Shown here piece after piece: positions 33,771 through 42,666 of a stretch of 43,438 bases of DNA (position 1 is its first letter; each line of letters starts with the position of its first letter). The notes under the pieces were generated by a model, which searched no databases, had not been told where the DNA came from, and saw nothing but the letters and a program-made list of their open reading frames with translations. The stretch lies in assembly GCF_002940945.1 (NCBI RefSeq), contig NZ_PNFV01000011.1, positions 1-43,438 on the forward strand, given 5' to 3'. The translations under genes were made by a program, and so were the position numbers. Source of the stretch: Limosilactobacillus pontis. Lineage in GTDB: Bacteria; Bacillota; Bacilli; Lactobacillales; Lactobacillaceae.

Positions 33771-35570
33771 ATGAGTAACAGCATTAAGATTATTCCGTTT
33801 GGCGGGGTCCGCGAAAACGGTAAGAATATGTACGCAATTGAAGTTGACAAGCAGATCTTTATCCTGGATTGTGGGTTGAAATATCCAGAAAATGAACTGA
33901 TGGGGATCGACGTGGTGATTCCAGATTGGGAATACCTCCGCGAACACAAGGACCGGATTGTGGGTGTCTTCTTAACCCACGGACACGCCGATTCAATAGG
34001 GGCACTTCCATATTTCTTGATGGACTTTAATGTGCCAGTCTTCGGAAGTGAAATGACGATTGCCCTGGCTAAGTTGGCTGTGAAGGGACACAAGGAGGTT
34101 AAAAAGTTCAACGACTTCCACGTGGTTGACGGCGCTACTGCCATTGACTTCAATGACGTTACAGTTTCTTTCTTTCAGACAACCCACACGATTCCTGAGA
34201 CACTGGGCGTAGTGATTGAAACCGATGACGGCAACATTGTCTACACTGGAGACTTTAAGTTTGATCAGACAGCTACGAAAGGTTATCAGACTGATCTGGC
34301 CCGGCTTGCCGAAATCGGCTCTCAGGGGGTCCTTGCCTTGCTGAGTGACTCGGCAGGGGCTGGTATTACCGGGATCTCAGCCCGTGAGAAGGATATTGGT
34401 GAATACATCAAGGAAACTTTCAAGTACCAGGACGGGCGGATTATTGTGGCTAGTGTGGCCTCTAATATCATGCGGGTTCAACAGATTATCAATGCTGCTG
34501 TGGCGGTTGACCGCAAGCTGGTTTTGTCTGGCAAAGATATTGAGCAGATTATTAACACGGCGATGAGCCTGGGTAAATTAAAGCTGCCGAAGGGCCTCTT
34601 GATCAGTATGAAGGAGGCTGATAAACTGGATCCTAACCAGGTTATCATTCTTGAAACCGGGAAGATGGGAGAACCAATCAAGTCCCTTCAGCAAATTGCT
34701 AGTGGTGACAATCCAAAGCTGCATTTAACCGATAGTGACTTGGTCTTTGTCACTACGACCCCGTCCTATGCTCAGGAGACCGAGGTTCAAAAGACTAAGG
34801 ACATGATCTACCGGACCGGTGCCGAAGTTAAGTTTATCTCAGATGATCTTAATCCATCTGGTCACGCCAATCAAAATGACGAGCAGTTAATGCTCAACTT
34901 CATGAAACCGCAGTACTTCATCCCAATTCAAGGGGAGTACCGCCTACTTGACCGTCATGCTGAGTTAGCTGAAGAGGTTGGTATTCCAGCAGACCATATT
35001 TTTATTGCTAATAAGGGAGATGTCCTTACCTATAAGAATGGCGAGTTCCATGTCGGCGAACACATCGACGTTGGCAACACGATGATTGATGGAACTGGAA
35101 TTGGGGACATTGGCAACATTGTTCTCCGTGACCGGCGGGTTCTGTCCGAGGATGGAATCTTCGTGGTGGTTGCCACCATTGATCGGAAGAAAAAGAAGAT
35201 TGTAGCCCAACCACAGATTACCTCACGGGGCTTTGTTTTCGTTAAGACCAATCGTCAGCTGATGAAGCAGAGTGCCGAACTGGTTGAAAAAGTTGTTCAA
35301 GAGAATTTGGACCAGAAGGAGTTTGACTGGAGTCACCTCAAGCAGGACGTCCGTGAAAAGCTGAACCGTTTCCTATTTGACCAAACCAAGCGTCATCCGG
35401 TTATTTTACCGGTGATCATGGAGATCAACCAGCACGCCAAGCGAAAGAGCAAGGGCAATGGCGAAGCCAAGAAGGGGACTAACCAAAAGGAAAAGAACCA
35501 GGGCCACCATCGTAGTGGCCGGGGTCGTGGTCGCAAGCATGAGAAGCAGGCTGCCAAGGCTAAGAAATAA
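33771..35570 (+). CDS. rnjB: Ribonuclease J, J2-type
   Basis: This beta-CASP metallo-ribonuclease of 599 residues takes part in mRNA decay and 5' processing as part of an RNase J1/J2 complex. The N-terminal metallo-beta-lactamase region has GGVRENGKNMYAIE and the motif HGHADSIGA where J1 enzymes have HGHEDHIGG, so two metal ligands are replaced, as in J2. SGHANQNDEQ and PIQGEYR follow in the beta-CASP half. The C-terminal tail is Lys/Arg/Gly-rich (KRKSKGNGEAKKG...GRGRGRKHEKQ) and may bind RNA. AAAAGGAG precedes the ATG. A partner RnjA is expected elsewhere. Confidence 0.9.
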   Translation: MSNSIKIIPFGGVRENGKNMYAIEVDKQIFILDCGLKYPENELMGIDVVIPDWEYLREHKDRIVGVFLTHGHADSIGALPYFLMDFNVPVFGSEMTIALAKLAVKGHKEVKKFNDFHVVDGATAIDFNDVTVSFFQTTHTIPETLGVVIETDDGNIVYTGDFKFDQTATKGYQTDLARLAEIGSQGVLALLSDSAGAGITGISAREKDIGEYIKETFKYQDGRIIVASVASNIMRVQQIINAAVAVDRKLVLSGKDIEQIINTAMSLGKLKLPKGLLISMKEADKLDPNQVIILETGKMGEPIKSLQQIASGDNPKLHLTDSDLVFVTTTPSYAQETEVQKTKDMIYRTGAEVKFISDDLNPSGHANQNDEQLMLNFMKPQYFIPIQGEYRLLDRHAELAEEVGIPADHIFIANKGDVLTYKNGEFHVGEHIDVGNTMIDGTGIGDIGNIVLRDRRVLSEDGIFVVVATIDRKKKKIVAQPQITSRGFVFVKTNRQLMKQSAELVEKVVQENLDQKEFDWSHLKQDVREKLNRFLFDQTKRHPVILPVIMEINQHAKRKSKGNGEAKKGTNQKEKNQGHHRSGRGRGRKHEKQAAKAKK

Positions 35571-35624
35571 TACAATCACAGAAGTGCTCGTCAGGAGCGC
35601 TTTTTTGTTTACGAGGAGGCATGA

Positions 35625-36539
35625 ATGATGAATGAACAACAAGTCAAGCGTTATCGCCAAGCTATGGAACTGATAAGGCAGGAGAAGTGGGGAGCGGCGG
35701 CTGAAGTTTTAAATGCCCTAGCTGAGGAGACCGCAGATCCGGCGGTAGCCCGTCAATTGGTTCGGGCTCTTGCTGCGGATCATCAGTACGTGCAGGCCCT
35801 GAGCAATGTTCTGGAGGCACCCGACCGTTTTGGCAACGACGTGGAAAGTGCCAAACTGGCGGTGCGGTTGTTGGTTCAGAACCAGCGCTTCATGTTGGCC
35901 CGACTCTTTATCGCCGACTGTTCAGCAGAATGGCAATCAGATCTGATGGTAATTGTTGTGGATGGTGAACACACAGCGCAAATTAAGTATCATCAGACTA
36001 TTCACCAGCGACTGAAGGATTTCTACCATCTCGGTGATGGCAGTTTGATGGAACAGCGGCAGCGTCTGATGGAGGCATATGACCTCCCATTGACCAGCTT
36101 CCTTTTGGGGACCCGTTTTGTTCTCCGTGATCCTTTCGCTCATTACCTGATTAAGGCTGACATCATCGAAAGTCTGCGCCGAATTGAGGCTGACGTCCAG
36201 TTGAGTTACCTTTGGATCGATAACCAGGAATACCAGGTTAACCCGGCCAAACTGGTGGATCAGGATGAGTTAACGGCGATCAAAGCGGTTCGACAAGCAA
36301 TTACAGAACAACTGGGCGACACTGACGCGATCCGTTATCAGATGGCTAATCAGCAGTTGGATCTGCAGTTGATGTTTCTATACCCACGGGCTGGGCAGGT
36401 GATCACCGATCCAGACAAGTGGGCAAGGGTTCTGATGGCAACCCTTGATGGTCAGCAGCTAGGGGATTCAACCCCCACAGAAAAGTGGCAGCGTTGCCTG
36501 ATGACGCAGATTGCGACCCTGACACAAAATGAGCGGTAA
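35625..36539 (+). CDS. TPR-like protein of unknown function
   Basis: The product has 304 residues and no signal peptide or membrane segment. The first 100 residues look like tetratricopeptide-type helical pairs (YRQAMELIRQEKWGAAAEVLNALAEE; VARQLVRALAADHQYVQALSNVLEA), a protein-interaction scaffold. The rest (about 130-304) is a less repetitive alpha/beta region. Similar proteins occur between rnjB and tuf in other lactobacilli by memory; function is not known. Start ATG at 35625 or 35628, both behind GAGGAGG. It follows rnjB by 54 bases with a weak hairpin (AAGTGCTCGTCAGGAGCGCTT) and T run between, so it may be co-transcribed only in part. Confidence 0.75.
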   Translation: MMNEQQVKRYRQAMELIRQEKWGAAAEVLNALAEETADPAVARQLVRALAADHQYVQALSNVLEAPDRFGNDVESAKLAVRLLVQNQRFMLARLFIADCSAEWQSDLMVIVVDGEHTAQIKYHQTIHQRLKDFYHLGDGSLMEQRQRLMEAYDLPLTSFLLGTRFVLRDPFAHYLIKADIIESLRRIEADVQLSYLWIDNQEYQVNPAKLVDQDELTAIKAVRQAITEQLGDTDAIRYQMANQQLDLQLMFLYPRAGQVITDPDKWARVLMATLDGQQLGDSTPTEKWQRCLMTQIATLTQNER

Positions 36540-36577
36540 AGTTTTTCTAATTTAAAAGAAAAACATCGGTAAATTTA

Positions 36578-36606
36578 TTTACAAACGAGGGGATAGTTGA
36601 TATTAT
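36578..36606 (+). promoter_or_regulatory. tuf promoter P1
   Basis: TTTACA (36578-36583), 17 bases, TATTAT (36601-36606). Confidence 0.65.
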
Positions 36607-36642
36607 ATTTAAGAATTCTTCTTCAAGCCTTTGATATAAAGC

Positions 36643-36671
36643 TTTCAATTGGCGAAAAGAAGTAGTACAAT
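36643..36671 (+). promoter_or_regulatory. tuf promoter P2 (weaker)
   Basis: TTTCAA (36643-36648), 17 bases, TACAAT (36666-36671), 65 bases downstream of P1. The two could give different leader lengths. Confidence 0.5.
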
Positions 36672-36684
36672 ATTCCCAAGGGTG

Positions 36685-36713
36685 TGTCAGTTGTTTTTCT
36701 GAAATAACTGACA
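36685..36713 (+). promoter_or_regulatory. Hairpin in the tuf leader
   Basis: TGTCAGTT (36685-36692) and AACTGACA (36706-36713) form a perfect 8-bp stem with a 13-base loop, lacking a T run and 20 bases before the AGGAGG site of tuf. It could stabilise the mRNA or regulate initiation. Confidence 0.5.
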
Positions 36714-36746
36714 TTATACTTGTAAATTAACAGGAGGTTTTCATTA

Positions 36747-37937
36747 ATGGCTGAAAAAGAACATTATGAACGTACAAAGCCCCATGTAAACATTGGTACT
36801 ATTGGCCACGTTGACCATGGGAAGACTACTTTGACTGCTGCTATCACCAAGGTACTGGCAGCTAAGGGTCTGGCAAAGGAAGAAGACTACGCTGATATCG
36901 ATGCCGCTCCAGAAGAAAAGGAACGTGGTATCACTATCAACACTGCCCACGTTGAATACGAAACTGAAAAGCGTCACTACGCACACATCGATGCGCCAGG
37001 TCACGCCGACTACGTTAAGAACATGATCACTGGTGCTGCACAAATGGATGGTGCTATCCTGGTTGTTGCTGCTACCGATGGTCCTATGCCACAAACTCGT
37101 GAACACATTCTTCTTGCTCGTCAGGTTGGTGTTAAGTACATCGTTGTATTCCTTAACAAGACCGACTTGGTTGACGATGATGAATTGGTTGACTTGGTTG
37201 AAATGGAAGTTCGTGACCTTCTGAACGAATACGATTTCCCTGGTGATGATGTTCCAGTTATCCGTGGTTCCGCTCTGAAGGCCCTTGAAGGTGACCCAGA
37301 ACAAGAAAAGGTTATCCTTCACCTGATGGACGTTATCGATGACTACATCCCAACTCCAAAGCGTCCTACTGACAAGCCATTCATGATGCCTGTCGAAGAC
37401 GTCTTCACTATTACTGGTCGTGGTACTGTTGCTTCTGGTCGTATCGACCGTGGTACTGTTAAGATCGGTGACGAAGTTGAAATCGTTGGTTTGACTGAAG
37501 ATGTTCTGAAGTCAACGGTTACTGGTTTGGAAATGTTCCACAAGACGCTTGACCTTGGTGAAGCCGGGGATAACGTTGGTATCTTGCTTCGTGGTATTTC
37601 TCATGACCAAGTACAACGTGGTCAAGTTCTTGCAGAACCAGGTTCCATCCAAACTCACAAGAACTTCAAGGGTGAAGTTTATGTTATGACCAAGGAAGAA
37701 GGGGGCCGTCACACGCCATTCTTCTCCAACTACCGTCCACAATTCTACTTCCACACTACTGATGTTACTGGTACTATTGAATTGCCAGATGGTGTAGAAA
37801 TGGTTATGCCAGGTGATAACGTAACGTTCACTGTTAACCTGCAAAAGCCAGTTGCCCTTGAAAAGGGTCTGAAGTTCACTATTCGTGAAGGTGGACACAC
37901 TGTTGGTGCCGGTGTGGTATCAGAAGTGCTGGACTAA
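36747..37937 (+). CDS. tuf: Elongation factor Tu
   Basis: This GTPase delivers aminoacyl-tRNA to the ribosome. It has 396 residues with G1 GHVDHGKTT (18-26), [47 protein letters not shown] and the C-terminal domains 2 and 3 with [13 protein letters not shown] and VAAG-type ends. AGGAGG precedes the ATG. Codon usage is strongly biased to preferred codons as expected for an abundant protein. A terminator follows, so it is a single-gene unit, separated from the str operon as in many lactobacilli. Confidence 0.98.
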   Translation: MAEKEHYERTKPHVNIGTIGHVDHGKTTLTAAITKVLAAKGLAKEEDYADIDAAPEEKERGITINTAHVEYETEKRHYAHIDAPGHADYVKNMITGAAQMDGAILVVAATDGPMPQTREHILLARQVGVKYIVVFLNKTDLVDDDELVDLVEMEVRDLLNEYDFPGDDVPVIRGSALKALEGDPEQEKVILHLMDVIDDYIPTPKRPTDKPFMMPVEDVFTITGRGTVASGRIDRGTVKIGDEVEIVGLTEDVLKSTVTGLEMFHKTLDLGEAGDNVGILLRGISHDQVQRGQVLAEPGSIQTHKNFKGEVYVMTKEEGGRHTPFFSNYRPQFYFHTTDVTGTIELPDGVEMVMPGDNVTFTVNLQKPVALEKGLKFTIREGGHTVGAGVVSEVLD

Positions 37938-37956
37938 TTTTCAATTAGGCTTTAGC

Positions 37957-37988
37957 AAAAGGAATTCGGCTTGCCGGATTCCTTTTTT
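37957..37988 (+). terminator. tuf terminator
   Basis: AAAAGGAATTCGG (37957-37969) pairs with CCGGATTCCTTTT (37974-37986), one mismatch, with a T run at the end. Confidence 0.85.
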
Positions 37989-38033
37989 GCTTTAAAAATT
38001 AATGATAAACCGTCCACGATACCAGGCAATTGG

Positions 38034-38062
38034 TTGCAATTGCGTGATAGCTACGGTAAACT
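38034..38062 (+). promoter_or_regulatory. tig promoter
   Basis: TTGCAA (38034-38039), 17 bases, TAAACT (38057-38062), about 70 bases before the tig ATG. Confidence 0.6.
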
Positions 38063-38134
38063 AATAAAGTATGTAAAGACCAGCCTATTTAGCATGGGTT
38101 TGGCCTAAATTGATTTGTTATTGGAGGAAATAAA

Positions 38135-39448
38135 ATGTCAGCAAAATGGGAACGCGATAGCGACGCCAGCAAAGGTACATTGACATTTGATATCGATGTC
38201 GACACTATTAAGAAGGGAATCGACGAAGCCTTCGTTGAAACCCGGAAGAAGATCACGGTACCCGGTTTCCGTAAGGGCCGTGTTCCACGCCAAATCTTCA
38301 ACCAAATGTACGGTGAAGAATCTCTCTACCAAGACGCCTTGAACAAGGTTCTGCCCGATGCATATAGCGCTGCAGTTAAGGAAACGAAGATCCAACCGGT
38401 TGCTCAACCACAGATCGAAATTAAGAGCATGGAAAAGGGTCAACCTTGGACGCTGACCGCAACGGTTGACGTAATGCCAGAAGTAAAGCTGGGTGACTAC
38501 AAGGGTATGGAAGTTCCTGAACAGGACACCACGGTTTCTGATGCTGACGTTGATTCAGAATTGGAAAAGAAGCGTCAACAACAAGCTGAACTGGTTCTTA
38601 AAGAAGACAAGCCAGCTGAAAAGGGTGACACGGTTGTTATCGACTACGAAGGTAGCGTTGATGGCAAGAAGTTCGACGGTGGCTCCGCTGATAATTACTC
38701 CCTTGAATTGGGCTCCGGTTCATTCATTCCTGGGTTTGAAGACCAACTAATCGGCCATAATTCTGGTGATGATGTTGATGTTAAGGTTACCTTCCCAGAG
38801 GATTACCATGCTAAGAACCTGGCTGGTAAGGACGCCGACTTCAAGGTTAAGATTCATGAAATCAAGGAAAAGCAACTGCCAGAATTGGATGATGACTTTG
38901 CCAAGGACGTTGACGAAGACGTTGATACCCTTGACGAATTGAAGGACAAGACTAAGAAGCAGCTGCAAGAGGATAAGGATAATCAAGCTAAGGCGGCTAT
39001 TGAAGATGCTGCGATCGAAAAGGCAGTTGCTAATGCTGAAATCCAGGCTATTCCACAGGCAATGCTGGATGATGATACTAATCGTCAGATGCAACAATAC
39101 CTTGCTGGTATGCAACAACAGGGGATCAGTCCACAAATGTACTTCCAAATCACTGGTACCAAGGAAGACGATTTGAAGAAGCAATTCGCTAACGATGCTG
39201 AGCAACGGGTTAAGACTAACCTGGTTCTGGAAGCCATCGTTGACGATGCAAAGCTGGAGGCCACTGACGACGAGATCAAGAAAGAAATCGCCGACTTGGC
39301 AAAGCAATACGGTATGAAGGAAGATGCCGTTGAAAAGGCACTGTCCAAGGACATGCTTTCTCATGACATCAAGATTAAGAAGGCCGTTGACTTAGTTGCT
39401 GATTCAGCAAAGCAGGTCAAGAAGGACGATAAGAAGTCTGATAAGTAA
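38135..39448 (+). CDS. tig: Trigger factor, ribosome-bound chaperone
   Basis: This peptidyl-prolyl isomerase chaperone binds the ribosome exit site and shields new chains. It has 437 residues. The ribosome-binding N-terminal domain has the signature [19 protein letters not shown]. An FKBP-type PPIase domain lies at about 160-245 ([42 protein letters not shown]). The C-terminal helical arms (about 260-437) end in a Lys/Asp-rich tail. TGGAGGAAA precedes the ATG. The tig-clpX order is conserved in Firmicutes. A strong terminator separates them, and clpX has its own promoter. Confidence 0.97.
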   Translation: MSAKWERDSDASKGTLTFDIDVDTIKKGIDEAFVETRKKITVPGFRKGRVPRQIFNQMYGEESLYQDALNKVLPDAYSAAVKETKIQPVAQPQIEIKSMEKGQPWTLTATVDVMPEVKLGDYKGMEVPEQDTTVSDADVDSELEKKRQQQAELVLKEDKPAEKGDTVVIDYEGSVDGKKFDGGSADNYSLELGSGSFIPGFEDQLIGHNSGDDVDVKVTFPEDYHAKNLAGKDADFKVKIHEIKEKQLPELDDDFAKDVDEDVDTLDELKDKTKKQLQEDKDNQAKAAIEDAAIEKAVANAEIQAIPQAMLDDDTNRQMQQYLAGMQQQGISPQMYFQITGTKEDDLKKQFANDAEQRVKTNLVLEAIVDDAKLEATDDEIKKEIADLAKQYGMKEDAVEKALSKDMLSHDIKIKKAVDLVADSAKQVKKDDKKSDK

Positions 39449-39471
39449 ATTCTTGGTTTGCGTCACAGCTG

Positions 39472-39509
39472 AAGTGTCCAATCAATCGTGATTGATTGGA
39501 CACTTTTTA
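39472..39509 (+). terminator. tig terminator
   Basis: AGTGTCCAATCAAT (39473-39486) and its exact complement (39491-39504) form a 14-bp stem with loop CGTG, followed by TTTTT. Confidence 0.88.
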
Positions 39510-39529
39510 TTTGGCTGGGAACCACTTTA

Positions 39530-39559
39530 TTCGAAATTAATGACTAATTTTGTTATGAT
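39530..39559 (+). promoter_or_regulatory. clpX promoter with extended -10
   Basis: TGTTATGAT (39551-39559) is an extended -10 box (TG-N-TATGAT). TTCGAA (39530-39535) at 18 bases is a poor -35. Confidence 0.5.
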
Positions 39560-39588
39560 TGTTTCAGAACTTTAGAGGAGGTTTCTTA

Positions 39589-40842
39589 ATGTTTGAAGAT
39601 ACCAGTGGAATGGACTCAATTCACTGCTCGTTTTGTGGCAAGTCCCAAAACGAAGTGAAGAAGATCGTTGCCGGCCCAGGCGTGTACATCTGTAATGAAT
39701 GTGTCGACCTCTGCAAACAGATTATTGACCAAGAACTGGCCGATGATCAGGCCGACGCGGAATTCCGGGTCCCAACCCCGGAGGAGATTGTCAAGGAACT
39801 GGACGACTATGTCATCGGCCAGAGCGACGCCAAGAAGACGCTGGCGGTAGCTGTCTACAATCATTACAAACGGGTCAATGCCATGATGAATGGTGACAAC
39901 AATGACACTGAGCTGCAGAAGAGTAACATCGCGGTGATTGGGCCAACCGGATCTGGGAAGACCTACCTGGCCCAGTCACTGGCGCGGATTTTAAACGTGC
40001 CGTTTGCAATTGCTGACGCCACAACCCTTACTGAGGCCGGTTACGTCGGTGAAGACGTGGAAAATATCATCCTGAAGCTCCTGCAGGCTGCCAACTTCGA
40101 TGTTGAGCGGGCTGAAAAGGGGATTATCTACATCGATGAAATCGATAAAATTGCCAAAAAGGCGGAGAACGTCTCAATCACCCGAGATGTCTCCGGTGAA
40201 GGGGTCCAACAGGCTCTGTTGAAGATCCTGGAGGGGACAATTGCCAACGTACCACCACAGGGCGGCCGGAAACATCCGCAACAGGAATTCATCCAGGTGG
40301 ATACCAGCAATATCTTGTTTATTGTCGGTGGGGCCTTTGACGGGATTGAGACGATTGTCAAGGAGCGACTTGGCGAGAAGACGATTGGCTTCGGGACTGA
40401 TTCCAATGAGGCCAATGACATCACCGAGAAGAATATCCTGCAGCATGTCATTCCTGAGGATCTACTTAAGTTTGGATTGATCCCTGAATTCATCGGTCGG
40501 TTACCTGTTATGACTGCCCTAGAGAAGCTAGATGAGCATGACCTGGTCCGGATCTTGACCGAGCCAAAGAACGCCCTGGTTAAGCAGTATCAGGAGCTGA
40601 TTCGTCTGGATGGTAGCAAATTGACATTTACTGATGGCGCACTGCAGGCAATGGCCCAACAAGCGATTGCTCGCAATACCGGGGCTCGTGGTCTGCGCTC
40701 CATCATTGAAGGGGTCATGCGCGATGTTATGTTCGACCTGCCAAGCCGTGAGGACGTAGCTGAAGTAGTCATTGATAAGCGTTGTGTTACTAACCATAAG
40801 GAACCGCGCTACGTCATGAAGTCGGCCAAGATGGCAAAGTGA
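39589..40842 (+). CDS. clpX: ATP-dependent Clp protease ATP-binding subunit ClpX
   Basis: This AAA+ unfoldase feeds substrates into ClpP. It has 417 residues. The N-terminal zinc-binding domain uses Cys13, Cys16, Cys35 and Cys38 (CSFC...CNEC). Walker A GPTGSGKT, Walker [11 protein letters not shown], the RKHP and EFIGRLPV segments, and the sensor-2 region [10 protein letters not shown] are present. The ClpP-binding loop motif IGF occurs in EKTIGFG. I start at ATG 39589, which follows AGAGGAGG; the ten-codon upstream extension has no ribosome-binding site. It is followed 10 bases later by engB, probably co-transcribed. Confidence 0.97.
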   Translation: MFEDTSGMDSIHCSFCGKSQNEVKKIVAGPGVYICNECVDLCKQIIDQELADDQADAEFRVPTPEEIVKELDDYVIGQSDAKKTLAVAVYNHYKRVNAMMNGDNNDTELQKSNIAVIGPTGSGKTYLAQSLARILNVPFAIADATTLTEAGYVGEDVENIILKLLQAANFDVERAEKGIIYIDEIDKIAKKAENVSITRDVSGEGVQQALLKILEGTIANVPPQGGRKHPQQEFIQVDTSNILFIVGGAFDGIETIVKERLGEKTIGFGTDSNEANDITEKNILQHVIPEDLLKFGLIPEFIGRLPVMTALEKLDEHDLVRILTEPKNALVKQYQELIRLDGSKLTFTDGALQAMAQQAIARNTGARGLRSIIEGVMRDVMFDLPSREDVAEVVIDKRCVTNHKEPRYVMKSAKMAK

Positions 40843-40852
40843 GGGCTGTCAG

Positions 40853-41443
40853 ATGGAAGTTCATAATGTTAACCTGACTATCAGTGCGGTGGCCGCTGAC
40901 CAGTACCCGAAGACCGATTACCCAGAAATCGCTCTGGTAGGTCGATCCAACGTTGGCAAGTCTTCACTGACCAATGTTCTGATCAACCGGCGAAACTTTG
41001 CCCATACCTCCAGTCAGCCGGGCAAGACCCAGACTCTGAACTTTTATGATGTCGAAGATCAGCTCTACTTTGTCGATGTGCCGGGTTATGGCTATGCCAA
41101 GGTCTCCAAGAAAGAGCGGGAACGATTCGGGCAGATGATTGAGCAGTACCTCACCCAACGTGACCAGCTGCGCGGGGTTATTCAGCTGGTCGATGCCCGC
41201 CATGTGCCGACGGCTGATGACGTTTCGATGTATGAATGGCTAGCTTATTACCGGATCCCAACTCTAGTGGTCGCAACTAAGTGTGACAAGGTTAAGTCCA
41301 ATGTTTGGAATCGTCAGGAGAGCCAGATTCGCAAACGTCTGGGAATGACGGCCGATGATCCGCTCATCCTCTTCTCGGCGACTACCAAGCATGGTAAGGA
41401 TCAGGTATGGCAATGGATTGAGAAACAGACGGGGATGAATTAA
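40853..41443 (+). CDS. engB: Ribosome biogenesis GTP-binding protein EngB/YsxC
   Basis: This essential TRAFAC-class GTPase of 196 residues helps large-subunit assembly. G1 is [10 protein letters not shown] (about 30-39), followed by the switch with [14 protein letters not shown] (G2), [11 protein letters not shown] (G3), TKCDKV (G4) and SATTK (G5). The ATG has GAGGG upstream, made by the end of clpX. The clpX-engB pair is conserved in Firmicutes. The next gene starts directly at its stop. Confidence 0.96.
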   Translation: MEVHNVNLTISAVAADQYPKTDYPEIALVGRSNVGKSSLTNVLINRRNFAHTSSQPGKTQTLNFYDVEDQLYFVDVPGYGYAKVSKKERERFGQMIEQYLTQRDQLRGVIQLVDARHVPTADDVSMYEWLAYYRIPTLVVATKCDKVKSNVWNRQESQIRKRLGMTADDPLILFSATTKHGKDQVWQWIEKQTGMN

Positions 41444-41743
41444 GTGGAGTTTAATGATTATCAAAAGGCGGCGAAGCGAACCCTTTACGGGAACGAACAG
41501 GTTTTAACCAATTGTGCGCTGGGTCTGGCCGGTGAGGCGGGCCAGGTGGTCGACTTGGTGAAGAATTATACCTTTCGTAGCAAGCAATTGGATCAACAGG
41601 AACTGATCCATGAGATGGGAGATGTTCTGTGGTACCTGTCGCAGATTGCGGAATGGGCTGACATCCCCTTCGATGAGGTTGCCAAGGCCAACATTGATGA
41701 GTTGAACCGGCGTTACCTAACCGGGTTCAAAAAGCAGAAATAA
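41444..41743 (+). CDS. MazG-like nucleotide pyrophosphohydrolase domain protein
   Basis: The product (99 residues) is a short all-alpha MazG-type domain. The Mg-binding acidic motifs are visible: GLAGEAGQVVDLVKNY (ExxxD pattern) and LIHEMGDVLWYLSQIA (ExxD). Such small domains hydrolyse non-canonical or excess (d)NTPs; the substrate is unknown. The start is GTG, immediately after the engB stop (41441-41443), with GGGATG a few bases before, so coupling to engB is likely. It ends 40 bases before the IS element. Confidence 0.85.
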   Translation: MEFNDYQKAAKRTLYGNEQVLTNCALGLAGEAGQVVDLVKNYTFRSKQLDQQELIHEMGDVLWYLSQIAEWADIPFDEVAKANIDELNRRYLTGFKKQK

Positions 41744-41764
41744 AAAATGCGGAAACGACCGCGC
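41744..41764 (-). terminator. Possible terminator facing the IS transposase
   Basis: On the minus strand GCGG-TCGTTT-CCGC is followed by ATTTTTTATTT. The stem is only 4-5 bp. In this orientation it would stop transcription coming out of the IS orfAB rather than from engB. No clear plus-strand terminator is seen for the clpX-engB-mazG unit. Confidence 0.35.
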
Positions 41765-41782
41765 AATTTGCGCTGGCACTAG

Positions 41783-41813
41783 TGCCTGTCAAGTATACAG
41801 TTTAAATAGAAAA
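41783..41813 (+). repeat. IS terminal inverted repeat, orfB-side
   Basis: TGCCTGTCAAGTATACAG followed by TTTAAATAGAAAA. It agrees with the opposite end (43410-43438, complement) at most of the first 31 positions. It lacks the large hairpin that follows the orfA-side repeat. Confidence 0.85.
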
Positions 41814-41818
41814 ATAGT

Positions 41819-42637
41819 TTATGCGGCTTGAGCGCGGAATTTTTCCGCGGTCAAGCCGTTTTTGGATGTATAAGCTCGTTGAGTGTTGAAATATTTAATA
41901 GCTTCCTTTACTGATTGTTCTAATTCCGTCAATGTTTTAGGCCGCGAACGTTTGGCTAACCAAATAAGCTTAAAATCATTCCACCAGCGTTCCATCGGCG
42001 AGTTCTCCCAAGGATGGCCTGGGTGTGACATGCTGTGAATACAGTTTTGATCGGCTAAATAGTTATTGAAAGCCATTGAACAATATGCTGATCCGCGATC
42101 CGTATGGATCAGTGGATGGGCATCTGGTTCCACTTTGAAGGCACGCTCAAATACTTCAATTGCTGACATTGCTGTTTCTGTGGGTGAGATATTGTAGCTC
42201 AAAGCATAACGTCCATACAGGTCCAAAACCACATGCACGCGAGCCTTCTTTACCTGATCTATCCCGTACAGAACCTCTGTAGTATCGGTTACCCAAACTT
42301 CGTTCTTACTCTGACGATCGAATTGTTCATTGAGTAAATTGTCATTGATATATTCTTCATGGCGCTTAACGTGATTATGTTTCTTCTTCCGGACATTAGC
42401 TCTGATTCCATGGTTTCTCATACAATTAGTTACCCGCTTTAGTCCCGCCTTGAAACTTAGCTTATTTTCGAAAACTAACTGTGTTGTCATCGCTAGGTAG
42501 CCCAGTGTCCATTTGTGTTTCTCTTCTAGTTCTAAAATGGCCCTAAGTAGCTCTGACTGCTCGGCTTTATAGTTACTTGGTTTTCTGTAAAGCCACTTGT
42601 AATAGGCATCTCTAGTTATACCAGCGATCTGACACAA
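41819..42637 (-). CDS. IS3-family transposase OrfB (DDE integrase core)
   Basis: This is the catalytic part of the transposase. The rve integrase core has the DDE triad: Asp in WVTDTTEV, Asp in IHTDRGSAY, and Glu in NSPMERWWNDFK (the DDE glutamate after PWE). An HTH_21-type N-terminal region (ITRDAYYKWLYRKPSNYKAEQSELL) precedes it. The standard start would be TTG 42637, but the reading frame continues upstream with family-like sequence (FLKQQAIKELNQEHDWPIST) to about 42730. This indicates synthesis as an OrfAB fusion by -1 frameshift. The frame is intact, so the element may be active. Confidence 0.93.
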   Translation of the reverse strand: MCQIAGITRDAYYKWLYRKPSNYKAEQSELLRAILELEEKHKWTLGYLAMTTQLVFENKLSFKAGLKRVTNCMRNHGIRANVRKKKHNHVKRHEEYINDNLLNEQFDRQSKNEVWVTDTTEVLYGIDQVKKARVHVVLDLYGRYALSYNISPTETAMSAIEVFERAFKVEPDAHPLIHTDRGSAYCSMAFNNYLADQNCIHSMSHPGHPWENSPMERWWNDFKLIWLAKRSRPKTLTELEQSVKEAIKYFNTQRAYTSKNGLTAEKFRAQAA

Positions 42638-42666
42638 GGTACTAATTGGCCAGTCATGTTCTTGAT

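Noticed and set aside
36744..37322. 192-codon minus-strand ORF opposite tuf
   Set aside because: A shadow produced by the biased codon usage of tuf; the translated sequence matches no family and the tuf frame is certain.
38747..39364. 205-codon minus-strand ORF opposite tig
   Set aside because: Antisense shadow in a strongly codon-biased gene; Leu/Val-rich composition is an artefact of the Lys/Glu/Asp codons on the other strand.
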